From Blastobasis lacticolella (lineage: Eukaryota > Arthropoda > Insecta > Lepidoptera > Blastobasidae), in the NCBI GenBank assembly GCA_905147135.1, contig LR990041.1:12895907-12959906 (forward strand): 64,000 nucleotides of DNA, read 5' to 3'. The notes beneath the pieces are model-generated. The model made no database searches, was not told the DNA's origin, and saw nothing but the letters and a program-made list of their open reading frames with translations. The position numbers were made by a program, and so were the translations under genes. Shown one piece after another: positions 24,001 to 32,200 of the stretch (positions within the stretch are counted from its first letter, which is position 1; every line of letters begins with the position of its first letter).

Positions 24001-27000
24001 TCAATTGATTTTCTTGATAATTTTGATATTATTTATTTTTCTTTGTTTTTTTATCACCTTAAGTGAATTAAATTTTCTTGATTTTCTTAATCACCTTGAG
24101 TGGATTGATATTTCTTATTTTTCAATTACCAATAGTGAATTATATTTTCTTGTGTTTCTCAATCACCTTGAGTGGATTGATATTTCTTATTTTTCAATTA
24201 CCATGAGTGAATTATATTTTCTTGTGTTTCTCAATCACCTTGAGTGGATTGATATTTCTTATTTTTCAATTACCATGAGTGAATTATATTTTCTTGTATT
24301 CCTTAATCACCTTGAGTGGCTTGATATTTCTTATTTTTCAATTACCATGAGTGAATTGAATTTCCTTGCTTTTTCTTGATTTTCAATTACCTTGAGTGAA
24401 TTGATTTTTTTTATACTTGCTTGGTTCTTGTTAATTTAGTATTTATTTATGCATTCACGAATGCCGTAGAGCGCGTTCTCAAATTTAGTCGGTGGGACCC
24501 GCTGGTGGAAGGCCGACCAATCCGATCGCAATCGGTATATATCATGAATAAAACTTGTATGTAATGTTAACAGATTTTATTTAAGTCCTTAGTACGTAAG
24601 TAGGGTGAGGTGTCGAACAGTGACCCACAAAAAAGTTAAAGAATCTTAACTCATAAGTTTGTCAATATCATGAAATGTTTTTTGGTCTCGTCATTGCGTA
24701 ATATATCTGACTCTCTCTTGGAAGAGAAGAGGAAAACTCTCTCTTTGTATCATCATCATCATCACAGCCCATAACAATCCACTGCAGGACTTCGGGCCTC
24801 TCCCACGAAAGGGGAGGTCATTGCCATAATCTCCACGCTTGGCAGGCGGGTTGGAGATCGCAGTGCAGTTGATGTAAATCTACTCAGAAAGATGCTGCTG
24901 CCCATCTTTGTATATGTATATGTTTATAGAAAAAAAGTTAGAGAAAAAATTATATAAATATGTACTAAAAAACATTTCATTATATTGAAAAACTTATGGG
25001 TTATGGTTGTTTAACTTTTTTGTGGGTCACTGTTCGACACCTCACCCTAATGTTTGTCAGAGCGTCTTTAGAGATTAATTCAAGAAAGCCTAGAATTTCG
25101 AAAATGGCGACCATTTCAAGATTGACGCAACTCCGTCAGCGTCCAAGCTGACCGAATATCCGATTACCTATAGATACCCGTAGCCGTATTCACAATGATT
25201 CGGAACCGTTTCCGAACGATTCGACACGAAATTCGTGAGCGGCGAATCCGTGTCGATCGATTCGAAACCTGTTATTCAGAATCCCGATAGATTCCACGGA
25301 AACTCTACTCTCTATAACATATAAAAAATTCATCAAAATTAACTGAAACCACGTTTTCCTAAGAACTTTTGCAGGGTCCTTAGTCGAATCCGTATCCGAA
25401 TCCGATTTTCGAGCCATTGTGAATACGGCTACCGGTCACCCGGCACAAACGTCCACAAAGCGACAAACAAAGCACAAGTCTGTCATTCTCACGACTAAGC
25501 GACTCACATCTCTGACAGCGGGTCACCTGACGTGCCCACAAAATAGAACACACACACAAAGCACAATATTCCCATGATTCCATGCCACACGACCAAGTAT
25601 TTCTTGTTGTAGTACTGCGCTAAAAGACAATTAAAAGATGATTCTTTTTTTTAGGCCGTTGGAGAACCTCCGCTATTCCTGGCAGCGTCAGTGTATTTCG
25701 CCATCAAGGAGGCAATCAAATCAGCGCGTCTAGATTCGGGTGCCAGTCCAGCATTCGTTTTGGACGTCCCGGCGACGTGCGCTCGGATTAGAATGGCTTG
25801 CGAGGACCATATTACGAGAAAGGTTTGCTTTTTAATATATGTATTTTTTAACCGTAATGAATTCGATTTATTTGTTAACCTTGTAATAGTGACCGCTTTG
25901 GATTCGGTGGAGAAACGTACAAAAGAGTTAATTCGTGATCCGCAGTTGATTGAAGCTAAGCTGCAGAGCCTCGAGCATCGGCGTAGGGTTGCGCGTTTGT
26001 CGGTCTTCGACAGGTTGCATTTCGGACAGTGTGCGAAGCAGTTGAACGACCTCATTCCGCTGGCCTCTTTCTGCCATCGGGAGACGCGATCAGGGCTAGC
26101 GCTTCATCCTTATTCTGAGGATTAGTATAATCTAGACGCCTTCAAGGCTAGAGTGAATAGGCTGTTCTTGGATAAGCATGCTCCATCATCGGCCCATCGT
26201 CACTTACCACCACGTGAGATGGCGGTCAAATGCCTGGGTAGTCTAACTATAAAAAAACATTTGGGCTAAGTTCTCGCGGAAACCACATTGAATTTCGGGA
26301 TAAATTCGTCCGGGGTAAGGGCGTCCCGGGAGGTATACTTTCTCCTTTCCTTTTTAAATGTATGTATTGTATTACCTATACATATACATTGCGCTTCTCG
26401 TTTTATCCCTCTTTTATATATGTATGTACCATTGATTTAATTTAGAAGTCTTTACATACGGTACATACCTATGTATTTTAGGTAGCTATATATACTGTTT
26501 CCCGCCGGCTTTTCGTGGGTTCGATTAGTTTTCATTTGTTAAGGGGTGAATTTAGCAGTCCATTGATAGTTACGAAATTGCATATAGAAAACCTTTCATT
26601 TGGATATTCATAATAAATCGCCGTCACATACGCACGCTGGCCTCCCGAGCTGTTACGAGGCGGCCCGATAATTTCCGAACGGCAAGGAAACGGATATAGC
26701 CGAGTTGCTTTGTTGACTCGTAGAGGAAACTTTTGGGACTTCAAGGAGGATTAGTGGTGGTTAATCGGTGAACAATGGGCAGACTCGGCGACTGTACGCC
26801 TTGTCATGCCTCTTGTGGTTCTCTGCTACTTATGGAATCCTGGGGCCTTACTATACTCCCCATTAGCATTCATTTCGTTAATTATGAGCGATACTGAGTT
26901 AGACGGTACCGATTCTGTAGCGTCATTCTAGAGGATTGGATAAAGCTTTAATAAATAGACAAGTAGGTATAAGCAGTAACACTGTAATTTCGTTAAAATC

Positions 27001-27551
27001 AGTTCAGTAATTTTGCATGATTACGAGTAACAACATCCAACTTACAAATACAAACTTTCGTATTTATATAAGGATATGAAGTAGGAATTAGGATTAGGAG
27101 GATAATATGTAGGCTTATTTACGTATTCATAAGTATAGTTCAAGGTTAGCTCACCTATGTCATTACTAACCCATAGCTCGACGTACGCAGGTGCAAGTCT
27201 GATATATCTGAGTCTGATAAAGGTGTGAAAAGTTGAGTAAGTTTCACCTCTGGGATCTGGGTGTTGTCTCTTCGGTGGATTGGAGCCCTCGCTTCACTCA
27301 CTCAGGAATCTACATACTTAGGTACGTAATTTCCTGGCGATAAAGTTACATATTATGTCTAAATACGAAACCAGAGTTCTTCGCTACGGTTAACGACTAA
27401 TACCTACTTTTGCGCAGGGTATTGATGATCGTAGCTTCAAAGTCATTGAGGATTATGCATCCCCTTAGTGTAATAATCTACTATTATTCTTATGTTTCAG
27501 GTAATACCAACGGTGAAAGCTGATGGTAAACCATGGAATGTCGTAGCGTAA
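6011..27551 (+). CDS. XDH: Xanthine dehydrogenase, paralog A (whole gene, 8 exons)
   Basis: Spliced CDS: join(6011..6082, 9980..10134, 11482..13621, 13863..14171, 14526..14863, 14979..15783, 25655..25822, 27501..27551), 4038 nt, 1345 residues, normal for the family. The enzyme oxidises hypoxanthine to xanthine and urate in the cytosol, using Mo cofactor, two 2Fe-2S clusters, FAD and NAD. Seen: first cluster Cys53, 58, 61, 83; second Cys123, 126, 158, 160; the FAD stretch GNTEIG in exon 3; Mo-domain GGGFGGKE with Glu818; Arg896, Phe930, Phe1025, MGQG at 1054-1057 and catalytic Glu1277 in GEPP. By family alignment these match bovine Glu802, Arg880, Phe914, Phe1009 and Glu1261. Oddities: LIGN at 362-365 instead of the usual GGN loop, FGAPK instead of FGGPQ, and DLYG instead of DLNG. 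All introns are GT-AG and phases agree. Aldehyde oxidase is less likely because the Glu/Arg xanthine pocket is kept. In the silkworm two XDH genes also lie in tandem. Confidence 0.93.
6231..6632. mobile_element. Long imperfect palindrome (MITE-like) in XDH-A intron 1
   Basis: The left arm TATGTCGCAGCCGGATAG and TTAAATTAGCCGGTTAA is repeated inverted at the right end (to about 6632). A second inner pair is GCCTCGAGTTTACG/CGTAAACTCGAGGC. Non-coding, about 400 bp. Confidence 0.7.
8666..9032 (-). repeat. Dispersed repeat with duplicated heat-shock-like motif
   Basis: Ends in CAACGCCGGGTTTCGCAGCTAG, the reverse of the CTAGCTGACCCGGC-type end seen at 15893 and 18770. An 81-bp internal duplication repeats TTCGGGAAAGTTC at 8851 and 8932. 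No coding capacity. Confidence 0.6.
9980..10134 (+). CDS. XDH: XDH paralog A exon 2
   Basis: Encodes the first 2Fe-2S loop: C-x4-C-x2-C (CGEGGCGAC) within residues 53-61. The acceptor is TTCCAG. The donor is the non-consensus GTATCC, phase 2, and paralog B uses the same donor. Length is 155 nt, identical to paralog B. Confidence 0.9.
10135..11481 (+). other. XDH-A intron 2
   Basis: 1.35-kb intron containing non-LTR-like rubble (about 10560-10950) and a family C fragment. No gene. Confidence 0.75.
11155..11296 (-). repeat. Dispersed repeat, family C partial copy
   Basis: Minus-strand copy of the family C 3' half (ATGATCCAGGAATTGGCAGA on the plus strand), in XDH-A intron 2. Confidence 0.65.
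11482..13621 (+). CDS. XDH: XDH paralog A exon 3 (Fe-S II, FAD and start of Mo domain)
   Basis: Large 2140-nt exon with no internal stop. It carries the fourth Cys of cluster I (Cys83), the second cluster (SQCGFCTPG and [11 protein letters not shown]), a variable Ser/Asn-rich linker, the FAD-binding domain ([10 protein letters not shown], then SPISDLNP) and the start of the Mo domain (GEAIYCDDM). The acceptor is GCCAG, and the exon ends in GCT before GTAAGT, phase 0. It is 45 nt shorter than the paralog B exon; at least part of the difference lies in the variable linker. Confidence 0.93.
13863..14171 (+). CDS. XDH: XDH paralog A exon 4 (Mo-cofactor GGGFGGKE motif)
   Basis: 309 nt, phase 0 to phase 0, acceptor TTCTACAG, donor GTTAGT. 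Contains [10 protein letters not shown] and the [13 protein letters not shown] stretch typical of the molybdenum domain. Read-through of the donor would hit a stop within four codons, so splicing here is required. Confidence 0.91.
14526..14863 (+). CDS. XDH: XDH paralog A exon 5 (substrate pocket Arg and Phe)
   Basis: 338 nt, acceptor GTTACAG, donor GTAGGT, phase 2. Carries Arg896 (ERL..HVDNCY) and the TAFRGFG loop with Arg928 and Phe930. The loop continues APK where the family nearly always has GPQ. Confidence 0.9.
14979..15783 (+). CDS. XDH: XDH paralog A exon 6 (Mo-domain core)
   Basis: 805 nt, acceptor TTATTGCAG, donor GTAAGT. The split codon joins to give NRWKKKGIS. Contains Phe1025, GGIEMGQG and the [10 protein letters not shown] and GAYKIPGF blocks of the molybdenum domain. 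The upstream reading frame stays open before the acceptor. The acceptor was placed by homology to the paralog and by phase. Confidence 0.9.
15893..16878 (+). repeat. Dispersed repeat with CCGGCTTCGCACGGG head
   Basis: Starts CTAGCGGCCCGCCCCGGCTT and ends CTTTATAATATTAGTATAGA, the layout of a common lepidopteran repeat class. The interior is non-coding. It opens the XDH-A intron 6 repeat block. Confidence 0.55.
17008..17426. mobile_element. Family A inverted-repeat element, copy 2
   Basis: Ends CAATGAGCAGTTTTCCAATA and (inverted) CAATGAGGAGTTTTCCAGTA. The 419-bp body is non-coding. It abuts the 3' end of the BEL/Pao env-like remnant. Confidence 0.75.
18205..18535. mobile_element. Short inverted-repeat element inside env remnant
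   Basis: The ends carry GAGCGGCCACACAGAAAAGACG in opposite orientations (18212 and 18525). The interior is GC-rich, unlike its AT-rich surroundings. It has no coding capacity. Ends with AG(T/C)G suggest a hAT-like MITE, but no clear target duplication is visible. Confidence 0.65.
18770..18962 (+). repeat. Dispersed repeat with CTAGCTGACCCGGC head
   Basis: Starts TAACTAGCTGACCCGGCAAA and ends ATTTTATATATTAGAT. Compact copy lying in the env-like remnant. Confidence 0.6.
19382..19765 (-). pseudogene. BEL/Pao integrase C-terminal domain
   Basis: Reads [19 protein letters not shown] and [10 protein letters not shown], the conserved C-terminal block of Pao integrases. The frame stays open to a lysine-rich end. 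Confidence 0.8.
20089..20720 (-). pseudogene. BEL/Pao integrase fragment
   Basis: 20352-20720 includes HKCVTCKK of the zinc-binding part. 20089-20355 includes [19 protein letters not shown] and [11 protein letters not shown] from the catalytic core, with the second Asp. The two lie in different frames and the first catalytic Asp region is disrupted. Confidence 0.82.
21136..21573 (-). pseudogene. BEL/Pao RNase H-like region
   Basis: [15 protein letters not shown] is the Pao hallmark before the RNase H domain. The RNase H Asp motif region ([18 protein letters not shown]) is also visible. Broken between two frames. Confidence 0.78.
21602..22590 (-). pseudogene. BEL/Pao reverse transcriptase fragments
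   Basis: 22246-22587 holds [12 protein letters not shown] and [16 protein letters not shown] (RT start). 21911-22108 holds [12 protein letters not shown], where YMDD matches the polymerase active site, and [11 protein letters not shown]. 21602-21799 holds [15 protein letters not shown]. The pieces are out of frame with each other. Confidence 0.85.
22676..22931 (+). mobile_element. tRNA-derived SINE
   Basis: The head (22680-22750) is tRNA-like, with a perfect B box GGTTCGATTCC at 22730-22740 and an acceptor-stem-like CGGCCGGGCA. The body ends in TTTGGGGCTAGATGGCGCTG and an ATTT tail. A second copy without the head lies at 56095-56280. Inserted between the protease and RT parts of the BEL/Pao element. 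Confidence 0.8.
22926..23409 (-). pseudogene. BEL/Pao protease-region fragment
   Basis: Two overlapping frames. The lower one (22926-23165) reads [18 protein letters not shown] and GWILFGK, typical of the segment after the Pao aspartic protease active site. The upstream active-site part is frame-disrupted. Confidence 0.7.
23560..23850 (-). pseudogene. BEL/Pao gag C-terminus, zinc-knuckle region
   Basis: The minus strand reads [12 protein letters not shown] and, after a frame change, [20 protein letters not shown], the paired Cys/His knuckles of Pao gag that bind RNA. No ATG-started ORF survives. Confidence 0.65.
23990..24400 (+). repeat. 72-bp tandem repeat upstream of BEL/Pao gag
   Basis: AGTGAATTATATTTTCTTGT recurs at 24134, 24206 and 24278, with a variant at 24350, giving an exact 72-bp period. 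Half-periods extend it on the left. It is open in one plus frame for 138 codons (period 24 residues) but has AT-rich, hydrophobic content and no gene features. Confidence 0.85.
24601..25049. mobile_element. MITE with about 40-bp inverted repeats
   Basis: TAGGGTGAGGTGTCGAACAG and then TGACCCACAAAAAAGTTAAA at the left end are exactly mirrored at 25010-25049. A family B repeat has inserted inside it. Confidence 0.8.
24749..24905 (+). repeat. Dispersed repeat, family B copy
   Basis: Starts in an ATC microsatellite and carries CAGCCCATAACAATCCACTG and GGCAGGCGGGTTGGAGATCG. Copies also lie at 33290-33445, 50150-50400, 52848-52935 and 53285-53552. This copy sits inside an inverted-repeat element (24601-25049). 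Confidence 0.72.
25181..25431. mobile_element. 251-bp MITE just upstream of XDH-A exon 7
   Basis: TAGCCGTATTCACAAT at both ends in opposite orientation. Its inner part is rich in CGATTC/GAATCG palindromes. Ends about 220 bases before exon 7. Confidence 0.75.
25655..25822 (+). CDS. XDH: XDH paralog A exon 7 (catalytic Glu)
   Basis: 168 nt, preceded by a T-rich tract and TTTTTTAG, donor GTTTGC. Encodes [12 protein letters not shown] with the catalytic Glu1277. It lies 9.9 kb from exon 6, separated by the BEL/Pao insertion. Confidence 0.9.
25915..26320 (+). pseudogene. Non-LTR reverse-transcriptase tail in XDH-A intron 7
   Basis: [20 protein letters not shown] and, after a stop, [14 protein letters not shown] are the usual end of jockey/R1-type insect elements. 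The frame from 25691 fuses exon 7 and this fragment by chance. The true exon ends at 25822. Confidence 0.7.
27501..27551 (+). CDS. XDH: XDH paralog A exon 8 (C-terminus and stop)
   Basis: 17 codons including TAA, acceptor TATGTTTCAG. It ends PWNVVA, the same PWNVV end as paralog B and other XDHs. Candidate poly(A) signals AATAAA lie at 27817 and 27931. Confidence 0.86.
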   Translation, partial: VIPTVKADGKPWNVVA

Positions 27552-29142
27552 GACAACAAGAAAACTAGCGTAGAAATAGTATTAAGTAGGTAAGCTAGGT
27601 ACCTATAGTAATTCCCTGCACATTTATCCTCCTGAGACCCACGGAACCGCCTATGACACAAACAAGGAAATTATTATTTTAGTGCCATGTTTTTATATTT
27701 TGTCGAACTAAAAACTAAATAATAGGCACTGGTGCCAAATGTGCATGCTTGCGCATAAATATATCTACCGACCAATTGGAACAACATTGTGTTAACTGGG
27801 CTCATTTGAAATTTAAAATAAATTGCAAAAAGACAATGTTTTGAAACGACCTATGTGGCAAATTCAAGATGCACTAGGTAATTAATAATTATAATTGTTT
27901 TTAAAGTGTGTGTTGTTTGTTGATTTTTATAATAAAATAAGCATGATTTTTATAATACCAGCAAATTATAATAAATTTATGTCCTGCTTTTTCTGACCAC
28001 AGAGGTGATGCTTTGGGCATTACCACGAAAAACTAATAGGTAGTGTTTTTACAGGCTAAATGAATGAATAATTTTTTCGCTTCTTAGTGGACCTTGATAC
28101 CTAACTCCTATTGCAATAATTTAGTTGATGATGTTATAGAGAACGGAAGACTTGTGTATCTGGAACATTATATTGAGAAACATCATCCTCGAGAATCCTG
28201 ACTACCTCGCGACATGGCGTGACCGGTAAGGTCACAATTATAGTCAACAATATCGCCATTAACTGTTTATTGTTCATTGGTAATTGTTTTTAGGATACAT
28301 AATTAGCTTAGAAATTGGTTACACAACTTCGATATTAGGATTAAGATTTTCTTAGTTTATGTATTCAAACGAGGGCTGGGTTCCCAGGAGGATACAGTTA
28401 AAGAATATTTTAAATATTTTTCTTTTATTTTTATTTAGTATCAAATAGTACGTACATTAAAAAAATTATATAAATCGAAACGAAAAAGATTGTTTGGGTT
28501 TTAGGAGGTTAGGTACCTGTCTTTGTATTCATATTATAATAAGATGTTTAAATAAAATTCTAAATTGTAACGACTTTTATAAATCATATACCTAACTCAG
28601 AACGAAAAAGGTTGTCTGGGTCTAAGGAGGTTGTCTTTTATTTTTATAGACCTACATAAATGATGTTTAAATAAACTGCATGGTCATTCTACATTGTAAC
28701 GCTTTTTCTTTTATTCACAATTCGAATCGCCATTATCGCGGTAGGTACCTGCATCAGGCAAGAACCTACTGTATGGCCGTGACAATAGCAACTACTGTCA
28801 TTAAGATAATTAGATGACTCACAAATCAGCAGCAGAGGAGAGTAGATCTCAATACCGACCTATCCCTGCTATTTACCATAGTTGTGTCGATACAGTAAAA
28901 CCTACAATGTGTATGCGCAAAACTACTGATAAGAGTAACATTGACTTGATAAATAAAATGATAACGCTCTGGCTAGAAAAAAAGGTTCATTACATCTTCG
29001 CTTCGCGCGATTGGCGGTCGACTGCGTGCTACCATTGTCAATTTGAGAGTGTGCGTTCAACTCGACCGACTGGACGACAGTCCAACCCATCATACTCTCG
29101 CGCACAAACGTGTTCCCATATTGTGTGAATGTAACTATAATC
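27552..29142 (+). other. Spacer between XDH paralogs (3' end of A, promoter of B)
   Basis: AT-rich. Holds candidate AATAAA signals of paralog A (27817, 27931), the 125-bp degenerate duplication, and presumably the paralog B promoter close to 28700-29100. No clear TATA box or initiator is distinguishable by eye. Confidence 0.6.
28473..28705 (+). repeat. Degenerate tandem duplication between the XDH genes
   Basis: CGAAAAAGATTGTTTGGGTT.. at 28480 and CGAAAAAGGTTGTCTGGGTC.. at 28603, each ending in ATGTTTAAATAAA and ATTGTAACG. Period about 125 bp, diverged. Within the 1.6-kb spacer between paralogs A and B. Confidence 0.6.
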
Positions 29143-29217
29143 ATGGGCCTTCTGAATGCCGACGAAGACGCGGGCGAAGTGAGCACGCACCTGGTTTTCT
29201 ACGTAAACGGAAAGAAG
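29143..29217 (+). CDS. XDH: XDH paralog B exon 1
   Basis: 25 codons ending LVFYVNGKK before GTATGT. The acidic N-terminal extension (NADEDAGEV) differs from paralog A, while the VNGKK end is shared. The ATG is the first in frame near the conserved motif. Confidence 0.88.
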
Positions 29218-32200
29218 GTATGTGCCATTGTTTTTTGACGTAAGTAGATGATAATTATTGTAAGTAAATACGTCTATGCTGGATTTTTACTCGGCGTTGT
29301 TCAAGCGCGTAGATGGCTTCATTGGCCAGTTGGCGTGTAGCCATTTAATTTACTATGGCTTCCAGATATTATTTTGTGCTATGTCCGCGAAAATACCAAT
29401 AAGTAGCGGTGAGACTTATACTAAGATCGGCTTGTAACAAATTTTTAAACACGTTTGAGAATGACGTTAAACATTTTGAATGCGTGTAAGAATATGGTGC
29501 AGCTGCCCTTAGGGCCCTTAGGCAAGCCGGGTTAAGGCTCGTCAGTTAAAGTTACGTTAAGTTTTCACTACACAATTATGTTGGTACCTACTTATCTACC
29601 CATAATTTAATGTCTTAAAATTATAAGGACTTAGATACCTAAGTAATAATTTTATTATGAAATAGGCAAAAGAGGTACTTAACTATAATTTTTTTTTCTA
29701 TAAACAAACAACGGGTTGCTTTTATATTATTTTCTATTATAAAGAGGCTTTCAACCGCTCGCTGTTCGGTCTCTGTAAACAATTAACCTTACCGCGGGAA
29801 TCGAGTTTTTCCCGGAATAAAAAGCCTATTAGTAAAATAATTTTTAAAATCGGTCTAATCATCATCATTATCTTGGCGTTAATGTCGCCAAAATCGGTCT
29901 AATAGTTTTGATTATATTCATTTCAAACAAAAATATAGTTCTAATCTCTTTATAATATTAAGTTTAGATGTAGCACTAATGATAAGGTAGATGATTATTA
30001 ATATTAGGTAGTAGATAGATACCTATACCTAACCACCTTCAGCTCTAAAGTTGCCAACCTTTAATTAGGTCAAAAACAACCAGTCCAAGGGTCTGCCTGT
30101 TATGGTAAGTAGGTACCTATGTCAGTATACCTGTTAAGTAGGTATTGTAGGTATACCAAACATTTTATTCTTGATTCAGTAGAGGTACCTACAACACTAT
30201 TTTCACACAACTCTATCATATTCATTACTTCATAATATGAAATAATTAATTTAATACAGCGTAGCTACTTCGCAGCTAGTCAAGTACTTATCAACTTAAT
30301 AATCTTACATCGTAAGGTAGGTATGTTGAATTGCAGTGAAGCCGGGCGCGACTGTCACGTATTGTTTTTCCTATACCCTTCTTCTATCGTAGGGTAGGAG
30401 TAGCCTACCCTACACCTATTCTTAACTCGCCACAAGTCTCCATTTAAAACTATTATTACATAAAGTAACGTCAGCAAGCAAAATTCTAAGTTTAAGCATC
30501 TGAAATAAATTGTAGATGTTTCAATTAGTGAAGGCTTTCAAAAAGAATATTCAAATTGGTCGAGTCGTTTTCGAGTTTTAGCGAGACTTGGCACAGCAAT
30601 TGATTTTTATAGGTGTATGTATAGAAGATATATAAGATAGATAGATTAAACATAAATTAAATACTGATGTTAAAGATAAAGGCGCTTTAACTGTTTTCTT
30701 AGTTTATATGTAGGTTATGCGTACCTAGGTATCTCCGCGACCACCGAATCGATTTATATCTACCTATTTCAGCCATAATTTCCGAGTGACGATTACCTAT
30801 GGCAAATAATTTACTTACATAGTAGTGAAGTGAAATAGAATTAACTGAAAATGGAGCTCGAAGTGGAACTAATTGCAACAGAAATGGTTATAGCGGCAAA
30901 TGGGAGATAATACCCTATTCTTAGGCAAATGTATGAAAAGTATGGACGCATTGTTTTCGAGATATTTACGAAAAACCAAAAAAAATGATCTTTTGGGCCC
31001 CCTCACACCAAAACCAGCAAAGGTACAGGTGTATATTTATAGTATATTGATTAGAAGCGTTATATTAATTACCTACCATTTGCCGCAATAATCATTTCTA
31101 TTGCAATTAGTTCCACCTCTAAAACTATTTCCACTCCACTACAGTTTCGGTTAGCAAGTAAAAAGTATATATGTAATCACAAAAATATGCATTATCCATA
31201 ACACCGCGTGATATAGCGATCCTAAAGCATTGCATCATAAAACGAGATGAGTGCGCCTTAAGAGGCACAGTAGCCGATGGATGACGACGCGACACGGCCA
31301 TCAGCTGATAAATGTGACCCGGGGCCCTCTGGCCGCGGCCGTAATCAAAGATAACAATGACGAACATGCCCCTCTACTTACATACATATGTACTTTAGTA
31401 ACCGACCCACATTATTACATGTCAATAAGTGATTGACGTAAGTAGCAGCACATTGAATAATATGTGGAGTTGAAATAATATAATGAAATATTGATATAAT
31501 GACAATGCCGTCACAATATATATGAGAACTTAATGTATGTTCATAAAAATTTACACTTATTTAAGAAGAATAGTGATGTTCATAATATTAATACGAGAAA
31601 TAAAGATAAGCTTGTTGCTGGTGCTTGTCGTCTAGCCAAAGTCCACAAATCATTTATGGGTCAATGTGTACGCTTTTATAATAAGGTTCCAACAGATATT
31701 CAGAATTTACCATTGAATAAATTTAAAGTCGCTATAAAAAACAAATTATGTCAAAAAAGTTATTATAGTATATCTGAATATGTAAATGACATAAGTCCAT
31801 GGGACTGAACTGCTGTTCTATACAGGTATTTACTTTTAAGATAGTATATAGGACAAATAATGTATTAGTACATAAGACATGTTTAAAAAAAAAGAATTAA
31901 CGGAGGCTCTGTGGGTTTCTTGCCGTTTCTTTCCCCCACGGAGAACCACCTTGGAAGGGGCGTTAATTTTCCTCCCTCTCCCACACATGGTGTCTCCTGT
32001 CTGCGCTAGGGTAGGGGTAGGGTAGTAGTTAGAGTAGGGGTAGGGTAGGGTAGGGTAGGAGTTAGATAGCGGTAAGGTAGTATAGGGTTGGGTAGGGGTA
32101 AGATAGTGGTAGGGTCGGGGTAAGATAGTGGTAGGGTAGGGGTAAGGTAGTGGTAGGGTAGGGTTAAGGCAATGGTAGGATAGGGTAGGGGTAACGTAGC

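Larger units (their letters stand above)
17430..24570 (-). mobile_element. Decayed BEL/Pao LTR retrotransposon in XDH-A intron 6
   Basis: Minus-strand coding remains appear in element order from high to low coordinates: gag zinc knuckles (about 23560-23850), protease (22926-23409), RT (21600-22590), RNase H (21136-21573), integrase (20089-20720), the integrase C-terminal domain (19382-19765), then an env-like remnant (17430-19369). Frames are broken by many stops and shifts, so the element is dead as an autonomous copy. Later insertions interrupt it: a SINE (22676-22931), an inverted-repeat element (18205-18535) and a dispersed repeat (18770-18962). I could not find a matched pair of LTRs, and the ends are approximate. 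Confidence 0.85.

Noticed and set aside
23963..24379. 138-residue hydrophobic protein
   Set aside because: The frame exists only because a 72-bp AT-rich unit is repeated. It has no other gene features.
25691..26125. A single 144-residue protein
   Set aside because: It is XDH-A exon 7 read through its donor into a retroposon RT tail. The splice site and homology end the exon at 25822.
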